64,000 nt of DNA from Astropecten irregularis (taxonomy: Eukaryota > Echinodermata > Asteroidea > Paxillosida > Astropectinidae): positions 3,140,270 through 3,204,269 of the forward strand of contig OZ020265.1 of NCBI GenBank assembly GCA_963971285.1, in the 5' to 3' direction. The notes under the pieces were generated by a model. The model was not told the origin of the DNA. It was given only the letters and a program-made list of their open reading frames with translations, and ran no database searches. The position numbers and the translations under genes were made by a program. Shown here one piece after another: positions 57,858-64,000 of this stretch (positions within the stretch are counted from its first letter, which is position 1; each line of letters starts with the position of its first letter).

Positions 57858-58527
57858 TCAGCGTTCTACATAGCGCCACCAACGACGAGTTTGCGCAAAT
57901 GAAATGACACCCGATTTCGGGTCAAAGTGAATTTTAGCCTTGAATTGAGAGGAGGGTAAGGTGACGGCCTGCCAATTTTGGTCTCACATCCAGTGCGGTA
58001 ATACTATCAAAATATCGGAAAACAACGGAAAATACATGAAAACTTCAGGGAAACACATTACCAACACACACAATCACAATAGAATATACTACACACTTAC
58101 ACAGATATTCAAGTAATACATGTAGATACAATATAGCCCACAGCCGACCTATTATTCACACGCGCACACGGATCGGATACATGTGGATACATTCGAAAAG
58201 TCAATTCACAGAACGGCCATAACAAACTTGGGACCAAGGGGTAATTTTTAGACACTATTTCCCAGAACAGCCATAACAAAAGTTTGACTTAACTTAAATG
58301 AAGCACAAGGGGGCGCACTTCAACATTTGATCGCTCGGCGAGACGACACAGCCCCTTTAAAGGCCTATTTACACATACGGAACTTTGTCGCTCGACAATA
58401 TCGCTTGTATTTTTTAACTGCGCACAAATCAATGGGCGTGTTTACATAATAACAAAAAGTAAAAATCTGTAAATGTATACAAACCTGTTACACTTTCAAA
58501 ATTTGAAAGTGACGTTCCAAAACGGTA
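57858..58527. other. Single-copy stretch, nothing recognised
   Basis: AT-rich with a few small repeats (ACAGAACGGCCATAACAAA near 58208 and CAGAACAGCCATAACAAA near 58263). No gene was recognised. Confidence 0.4.
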
Positions 58528-58725
58528 CCGGCCCGGATTACTGTGACATATTAATGATGCTAAAGCAAGGTACCACGAGAAGTGAAAAACCTTATGTGGA
58601 ATGCGTATGCGTACAGTGGGGGGGGGGGGGGAGGGTGCCACTGCGTACGCCATGCGTACAGGGGGGGGGGGGTCAAAAAAGTCGGCATTTCGTGCGTACT
58701 TTGTGGACGGCCCCTTAATACCTAA
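58528..58725. repeat. Dispersed copy of an array element with G-runs
   Basis: TTACTGTGACATATTAATG, GCTAAAGCAAGGTACCACG and TCAAAAAAGTCGGCATTTCG also occur at 19755-19880 and 23055-23165 in unit B. Runs of 13 and 10-11 G interrupt it. This is a mobile family found both inside and outside the array. Confidence 0.6.
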
Positions 58726-58882
58726 GTTCTTCGCGATCACTCAGCAAGAAGCATAAGCGCCATTGTTGCTATTCAGTATTTATGTTCGTGCAGATAAGAC
58801 GACTATCATCAGACACGTCCTAAGTTAAGACGGGTTCAGCCGCATTGCTCATGAAAGTTGAGATGCGTTGAACGCGTCTTAA

Positions 58883-59104
58883 AGGTAGTATCATACTTTG
58901 GTTTTTGTCAAAGAAAAACAGATTCGTGGGCAAAAATATCAAGGACGATACAGTAAAAGTAATCTGTGAAGATTTTAGTCCCATACGTTCCCCACTTTTT
59001 GAGAAAACAGCGAAAAACGGCCACAGTATTTCTTAAGTGTTTTCTCTTTTATTTTTGATCTTTTTAAAGATCAACAAGATTTTCGGTCGTTTTTTTACTA
59101 ATTT
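58883..59104. mobile_element. Left part of a TTAA-type MITE split by a LINE
   Basis: It starts AGGTAGTATCATACTTTGG after TTAA (58879-58882) and follows the reverse complement of 43112-43474 down to TTTACTAATTT, where the LINE tail begins. The remaining part resumes at 62634. Confidence 0.85.
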
Positions 59105-59383
59105 ATTTAATTATTTATTTATTTATTTATTGGATAACCAACAGCAGAGATCTGCCAATTACAGGTATCATGAAAAATAAACTGAATATAAATACATAAG
59201 TCATTTACAAAATTTACAAAAACAAATTAAACCATTATAATATAATCCAAGAAACAAACAATATACAATAACTAACAACCAAATAAACAAACAATACTCA
59301 TCAATAATAAATACATGCAGTAAAAATTTAGATCTATAGACTTTGAGTGATTAAACAAGGGATATACATGTATACATTCAGAG

Positions 59384-60040
59384 TTAGGAAATTATACTTC
59401 TATAAATCTGTTTACGGAAAGAGTGTACAGTTGGTGCCCCAAACACATCACATGTTTCATGGAGTCGGTTGTAGGTAGATGAAATCCTCGAAACAAATCC
59501 TTGTTTGGTTACCTCCACCCGGCTCCTTGGAACATGTAGGATGTGTTTGGAAGCAGATCTGGTTCGACGTTCAGGTACATGGAGAGCAAATGGAAGATCA
59601 GTGGATAGATTATACTGGTTATGGATACATTTATACAGAAATAAGCAATCATTAACAGTTCTCCTTTCCAGAAGGGTTCGTAAACTGAATAAATCACAAA
59701 GTTCAATGTAGGACAGATTACCTGGATCATTATGAAGGGTCTTATACATAAAGAATAAATAACGTCGCTGTAGTTTCTCCAGTCGCTGAGATTGTGAATG
59801 AGAAATGGAATTAAACACTACTGTACAATATTCTAGTTTGGGTCTGATGAGGGAACAATACAGAGTACGGAGTACATGTTCATTTTTACAATGTCGGAAG
59901 TTTCGCCACACCAAACCAATAATGCGATTAGCCTTCTTCACAATGGAATTCACATGAGCTACAAAAATTAACCTACTGTCTAAAAAGTGTCTATCAAAAT
60001 GCCAAGATCCTGCTGAGTTGAAACACGGTTTAATACACAA
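59384..60040 (-). pseudogene. LINE ORF, C-terminal part after second frameshift
   Basis: It reads SRLIFVAHVNSIVKKANRII, then LYCSLIRPKLEYCTVVF and LEKLQRRYLFFMYK, as is usual behind the reverse transcriptase of CR1/Jockey-type LINEs (the thumb and C-terminal region). It stops at 59384. Its true join with the preceding frame is at about 60000-60010, where one base seems gained or lost. Confidence 0.8.
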
Positions 60041-62016
60041 TTACTTATAGAATAGTTGAACATGACAGGTTTCTTCTTAAGTGTGACACTCATTACAGAA
60101 CATTTCTGAAAATTTAGATTTAGTTTCCATGTTGTACACCATGCATGTAATAAAGTCAAATCATGTTGTAATGATAAACAATCATAATCATTATAAACCT
60201 GTCGAAAAACCTTCATATCATCTGCAAACAGTAGTGATTTGTTGACAAGTGTTGATGGCAGATCATTAATAAATAAGGTAAACAACAATGGGCCTAGCAC
60301 TGAACCTTGTGGGACGCCTGAAGGAACAGGATTCAATTCAGAACATTCACCCTCAACAACAACTCGATGTTTCCTTTCAGACAGATAACTACGTAACAGA
60401 TTAAGTAACAATGGATGTACATGATAAGAAGCAAGTTTATGAAGTAGCAGATGATGCAGATCATGATTAACACTGTCAAAAGCTTTGGAAAAGTCAGTGT
60501 AGATGATGTCCAACTGTCCGCCCTGATCAACAGCAGAATAAGCTTCCTGTAATAAGGTAGTAAGATTTGTAGTACAATCTCTACCAGGTACAAATCCATG
60601 CTGATGATCAGAGATAGCAGGTTGGACATGGTCTACAAGCTGAGCACACAAGATTCTCTCAAAGACTTTAGAAATAATCGGTAATAAGGACACTGGTCTG
60701 TAGTTGGCCACATTTTTCTTAGACTTAGTTTTATGTAGCGGCACAATATTAGCAGCTTTCCAGCATGCTGGAAATAATCCTTCATTAATGGATCTATGAA
60801 ATAGATAAGTTAAAGGTACACAGAAGATAGATGCACAAGACTTCAGAACAGAACCAGGAAGATTATCTGGACCACAATTTTTTGATGGATCAATGTTCTT
60901 GAGTTCACGCTCAGTAATGTTGCGATCAATAAATATGGGTTGCATAGAGTCCTGATTGGAGGGTTGAATATCCGGTAAAATATTGCTGTCGTCAGGTGTT
61001 GGATATATGCTCTGGAAGTGATTCATCAAAAGTGATGATTTGCTGGCTGGATTGTCTGCTTGTCTCCCGGTGGCTTCATTCTCAAGTACTGGAGGAAGTG
61101 TGCATTGTCGTGATCGTGTCTTTATAAAACTCCAAAAGCGTTTTGGGTTCCTCCCCAAGTTCTCACCCAACGTCTCAAGGTATTCTCGGTACTTTTTCCT
61201 TGCCAACTGTTTAAAGTATGACCGGGCCATCTTAAAAGCTTCTATATTTTCTAGGGTAGAGTTAGATCGCTTTTTCTTAAAAGCTATCTCCTTATCCTTC
61301 AGGGCTTTCCTTACTTCTGCGTCAAACCAGGGTGGAGTGGGGCGGCGTGGTATAATTCTTGGTACGACGTCTATGATGGCAGCCTCGACAAAGTCATGAA
61401 AAAGTGATGTGGCTTCATGAGAGTCCGATGTTGCCTCCAGTAAGCACCATGGGATGCATTCCAGGGTCCTCTGCAGGTCATTCATGTTGGCTTTACGAAA
61501 GTTGAAGTTCATGCGTTTTGTTTTGATATGATTCAGTGATGGCGATATGGTAAGGCTGATGCTAAGTGCATGGTGATCAGAAGAAAAGATATCTTCTCCT
61601 AGATGACAAGTTGCTTCTAAGTCAGTAGAGCAGAGGGCAAGATCGAGAATGTGGTCACCTCTGGTAGCTTGACGATTTAGTTGGCGCAGATTGTGAGCAT
61701 TCATCACTGAATCTACAAATATCTCGTTGATGGGTGTTGTTGGGTTGGGTGCACCAGTGTCAACATTCCATTGGATGGCGGGGAGGTTAAAGTCACCCAT
61801 AAGGCAGATACTGTTAAACTCCCGAGAAGCATTTGTAAGACAGTCAGCAAGATCTGCTAATGGTTGGCTTCCACTGTTGGGAGGTCGGTAAAAAATGCCA
61901 AGTAGACATCGATCTTTTTTCCTTGACTTCACCTCAACCCACACCAGCTCAAGATCATCATGTTCAAAGTCAGCCCTCCTACGGCATTGCAGTGAGTTGT
62001 GACAACCAATGAGCAC
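59980..62016 (-). pseudogene. LINE ORF, endonuclease core and reverse transcriptase
   Basis: This 678-residue frame holds the endonuclease motifs LGIFYRPP, GDFNLPAIQW and SSDHHAL (about residues 38-150). The reverse transcriptase follows: NYRPVSLLPIISKVFERI, HGFVPGRDCTTNL, YTDFSKAFDSVNH (motif A aspartate), SGVPQGSVLGPLLF and LLFADDM (motif C, with FADD where YADD is commoner). The catalytic residues visible look intact. The frame is broken at both ends by frameshifts (about 62010 and 60005), so the copy as written cannot make the full protein. Confidence 0.9.
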
Positions 62017-62633
62017 TCCTCCCCTCTCCTATTCAATCTGTCCTTGCGAAAAATGGCATAATCAGGCAATGCAACTTCTGCATCAGTGACGTCTGATGAC
62101 AACCAGGTTTCTGTCAAGGCAAAGATTCTGTAGTGGCCAAGTGGATGAAGATTACTGAGTAGGTTGCTGTGGAAACAGTCTAACTTGTTCTTCAGACTTC
62201 TCACATTTTGTTGGAAAATGTTCAGAGTTGTTTCTTTCTCAAGATGGGGGTTGTTGGATGAGGGATGAGCAGATGAATTACCATGATTACTAGGCAGGGG
62301 TGGACCAGGATTGGTTTCTACATCTCCAGACAAAGTCAGGTTGAAAGTTGCATCTGAACTGGCATAATACCCGATAGGCATATGTCCAAACTTCTTCTTT
62401 GGAACAGGACAAGTTCTATGTTTCATCATAAGAGATGGCCATAGTGTAGCATGCACAGCATAATGGTCATGATTGACCATGTTAATCAGCAGACAATGGC
62501 TGGCATGAGTCATACCTTGGAAAGCAGCATCATATGAATGGAGGCAATCAGCCATGCAGTGGTTGACAAAGGTTGCATGACATTGTAGATGAAGATCTGG
62601 CTGAAACCTCTGAAACTCCAAAGCAAAACTCTT
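61929..62633 (-). pseudogene. LINE ORF, N-terminal part: 2A-like motif and start of endonuclease
   Basis: The open frame extends from an ATG at 62654, but its first seven or so codons lie in the host MITE, so that ATG is probably accidental. A cysteine/histidine-rich stretch of about 100 residues leads to NLTLSGDVETNPGP. The AP endonuclease start follows (NIFQQNVRSLKNKL, LTETWL with the catalytic-type glutamate). A frameshift near 62010 moves the reading to the next frame. By analogy with known 2A-bearing LINEs, the N-terminal part would be released from the enzyme during translation. Confidence 0.8.
62301..62327 (-). other. 2A-like ribosome-skipping motif (GDVETNPGP)
   Basis: The nine codons match the 2A consensus D-(V/I)-E-x-N-P-G-P, with the preceding residues NLTLSG. 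In known 2A sequences the peptide bond between the last Gly and Pro is not formed and translation continues. Here that would separate about 110 residues from the endonuclease-RT protein. 2A-like sequences are established in picornaviruses and in some LINEs, including CR1-like ones of sea urchin. Activity here is inferred. Confidence 0.85.
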
Positions 62634-62772
62634 ATTTCTGGATAAGTGCACCATTTCCGGCGGAAATTTTTTAACAGCATGTTTCTACCAGTACCATCTT
62701 CATACCCTGTAAGTTATACGTAAATCTGTGAACATTTCTATTTTCGTCTCTTACCAAAGTATGATACTACCA
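62634..62772. mobile_element. Right part of the split TTAA-type MITE
   Basis: It resumes at ATTTCTGGATAAGTGCACC and runs through GGCGGAAATTTTTTAACAG and CATACCCTGTAAGTTATACG to CAAAGTATGATACTACC. TTAA follows at 62773-62776. With 58883-59104 it rebuilds a normal full-length element. Confidence 0.85.
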
Positions 62773-62804
62773 TTAATGAGCTATCAGCATAATCTCCATG
62801 TCCG

Positions 62805-62818
62805 CCGCGCGGGGGCGC
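62805..62818 (+). promoter_or_regulatory. CTCF-like motif
   Basis: CCGCGCGGGGGCGC resembles the conserved CTCF core CCGCGNGGNGGCAG, differing in the last two positions. It stands out in an AT-rich stretch. A chance GC-rich word remains possible. Confidence 0.3.
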
Positions 62819-63279
62819 CCTGTGAGCCAGGAAAAACAACAACGAAGGTCTTGGATCCAAGACTACCATCTGTATGCAACAAAATGAGGTCAACTTGATA
62901 AATGCAGACGCTACTTAGGCCTACTTGTTGAATGTGTGAAACAAACCCAGGATTGCTCTGCGCACAGAGAAATAAATAGCAAAGACAAGGTAAATTAAGG
63001 AGGAATTCCACTGACGAACATTACGGCAAAAGATTTGGAAAGAATTCCACTGACGGCCATCACCAGATCACTTGTGCACAAACCTATGGGACCAACAGAG
63101 GGCGTTTTGTTAAAAATGGTTAGGCCTTACCGCTGCATTCGAAGTGTATAATTGTACTTTTTTTGTAGGTCACAAAAACCTGAAAATCTCACTTTTTAGA
63201 TAAGCTAGGTCTATACCAGTTTTCACTCCTGAGATTGAAGTTTATTATGATTTGCATCAAATAAGTTAGTTGCGATGAT
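62819..63279. other. Single-copy stretch, nothing recognised
   Basis: It holds GGAATTCCACTGACG and AGAATTCCACTGACGG, a short direct repeat near 63002 and 63041. No gene was recognised. Confidence 0.4.
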
Positions 63280-63323
63280 CGTAACCCTAGGTCTGACATG
63301 GGGACTGGGACCTTAGGGTTACG
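63280..63323. repeat. Hairpin with telomere-like stem
   Basis: CGTAACCCTAGGTC pairs with GACCTTAGGGTTACG around a 15-16 base loop. The stem contains AACCCTA/TTAGGG. There is a single copy of the telomeric word per arm, so this is not a telomere array. Confidence 0.5.
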
Positions 63324-63520
63324 AGAAAACGTGTTCAAAATGTTTGGGAATGACATTTTGGCCAGCTCCTGAAGTACGTCTCCACTTAGTTTTCCACTTT
63401 CCAAAATCCAAACACAAAATCTGACTACATGGATCTGATTGGTACTAATCAATGAGTCATATAAAACCACTTTTAATATCGAAAGATCATTTAGTTCAGC
63501 AAAAATGACCCAAAACTTAC

Positions 63521-63620
63521 CGAAGGTGTCGAGATTCCCTCCGTTTGCCGTCAGTCGGCCATTTTGAATAGTGCGCAGTGTACCATCTCGACTAAATCAC
63601 GTCATGCGAAATGCCGTTTT
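63521..63620 (-). promoter_or_regulatory. Possible minus-strand promoter and non-coding first exon
   Basis: On the minus strand a CRE-like TGACGTGA (63597-63604) is followed by AAAATGGCCGAC, similar to a YY1 site. An ATG inside it opens only MAD-stop. A good donor (CTTCG/GTAAGT at 63520) comes next. This layout fits a promoter with a 5' untranslated first exon whose coding exons would lie further along the minus strand. No such exon was identified. Confidence 0.3.
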
Positions 63621-64000
63621 GGCTGTTCCACCTTTCAAACTCAAACTAACAGCCCTATGGAGGGTGTTCCCAGAATAACACGTGCGCTGTGATACCGTGT
63701 ACACGCATATCGTATACAGTATGGAGGAGGTTTTTTTTAAGTCCGCATTGTTTGCCCATGTCAAGCTGCCACTGACAATTCAAATATTTCATCATGAACT
63801 GAAGGAAATTGCTAAGATTATCAAATGATTTCCTTTATGAATGGTCCCATAATTAAACAGACAATGTTAGCAAGTCACAAACTTGGTGCCCACCCAATTC
63901 ATGATCAAACAGAAATAAAAAGGTCATCCACCTCATCACAGATCGTGCAGTGGTCGGAATTATAACGCTGGACTGAAAAATATATCCGGTCATCAATTAC
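63621..64000. other. Window end, nothing recognised
   Basis: AT-rich sequence without a clear repeat, exon or domain. Confidence 0.4.

Larger units (their letters stand above)
59105..62633 (-). mobile_element. CR1-like non-LTR retrotransposon with 2A-like motif
   Basis: This minus-strand LINE of 3,529 bp inserted into a TTAA MITE; ATTT is shared at both joins (59101-59104 and 62634-62637). Its 3' end is an AATAAATAAATAAATA-type tail (59105-59135). In order it encodes an N-terminal region with a 2A-like motif, an AP endonuclease and a reverse transcriptase with C-terminal region, together about 1,080 codons in three frames. It lacks a separate upstream ORF, so it is 5'-truncated or of a one-ORF type. 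The RT motifs place it in the CR1/L2/Jockey group; CR1-like is the best guess. Confidence 0.85.

Noticed and set aside
61040-61399. 119-codon + strand frame
   Set aside because: It is the antisense shadow of the LINE endonuclease and reverse transcriptase ORF.

Overview
The window is eukaryotic, AT-rich and dominated by repeats. It holds tRNA-headed SINEs, many small inverted-repeat transposons, CR1/L2-like non-LTR retrotransposons, minisatellites and spliceosomal-type exon signals. It has no operons and no long single-exon host genes. A CR1-like element with a 2A-like motif, SINEs with a central domain resembling META-SINEs, and the many G-run repeats suggest a marine invertebrate deuterostome, perhaps an echinoderm, hemichordate or cephalochordate. 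That assignment is inference, and the species cannot be read from the sequence.

Region 1 (1 to about 38,700) is a tandem segmental duplication with four recognisable units: A 1-11571, B 11572-25134, C 25135-32680 and D 32681-38218, followed by a degraded edge. Each unit is a mosaic of older insertions (MITEs, SINE, foldback, a tandem ~348 bp repeat with G-runs). The units differ by dated-looking events. A 5'-truncated LINE sits at the A/B and C/D junctions, but the B/C junction is the empty site. Unit B alone has a 956 bp foldback transposon and an internal ~3.3 kb duplication. In that duplication a 14 bp motif, single-copy in A and C, has expanded into two minisatellites, one of which was invaded twice by a 232 bp MITE. 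Unit C has a ~2.5 kb internal deletion, and the C/D boundary is a deletion through the LINE. I recognise no host gene in the array.

Region 2 (38,700-58,880) is mostly single-copy with dispersed small transposons. The best host-gene candidate lies here. Three + strand pieces (44523-44616, 50403-50478, 51415-51520) have compatible splice phases. Together they would make a small secreted precursor: signal peptide, acidic propeptide, Lys-Arg site, and a six-cysteine peptide ending in Gly before the stop. A divergent minus-strand ORF with a signal peptide (44222-44438) runs into five tandem copies of a near-consensus 5' splice site. Other exon-like pieces are weaker (52024-52193 minus, 49304-49477 plus). 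The rest is minisatellite, hairpin elements, SINE heads and a GC-rich block at 55.4-56.0 kb.

Region 3 (58,883-62,776) is a nested pair. A minus-strand CR1-like LINE (59105-62633) lies inside a TTAA-flanked MITE and splits it in two. Its product carries a 2A-like GDVETNPGP motif upstream of an AP endonuclease and a reverse transcriptase, and is broken by two frameshifts. Region 4 (62,777-64,000) has a CTCF-like motif, a telomere-like hairpin and a possible minus-strand promoter with a first exon. All gene calls rest on reading the sequence; no database search was possible.
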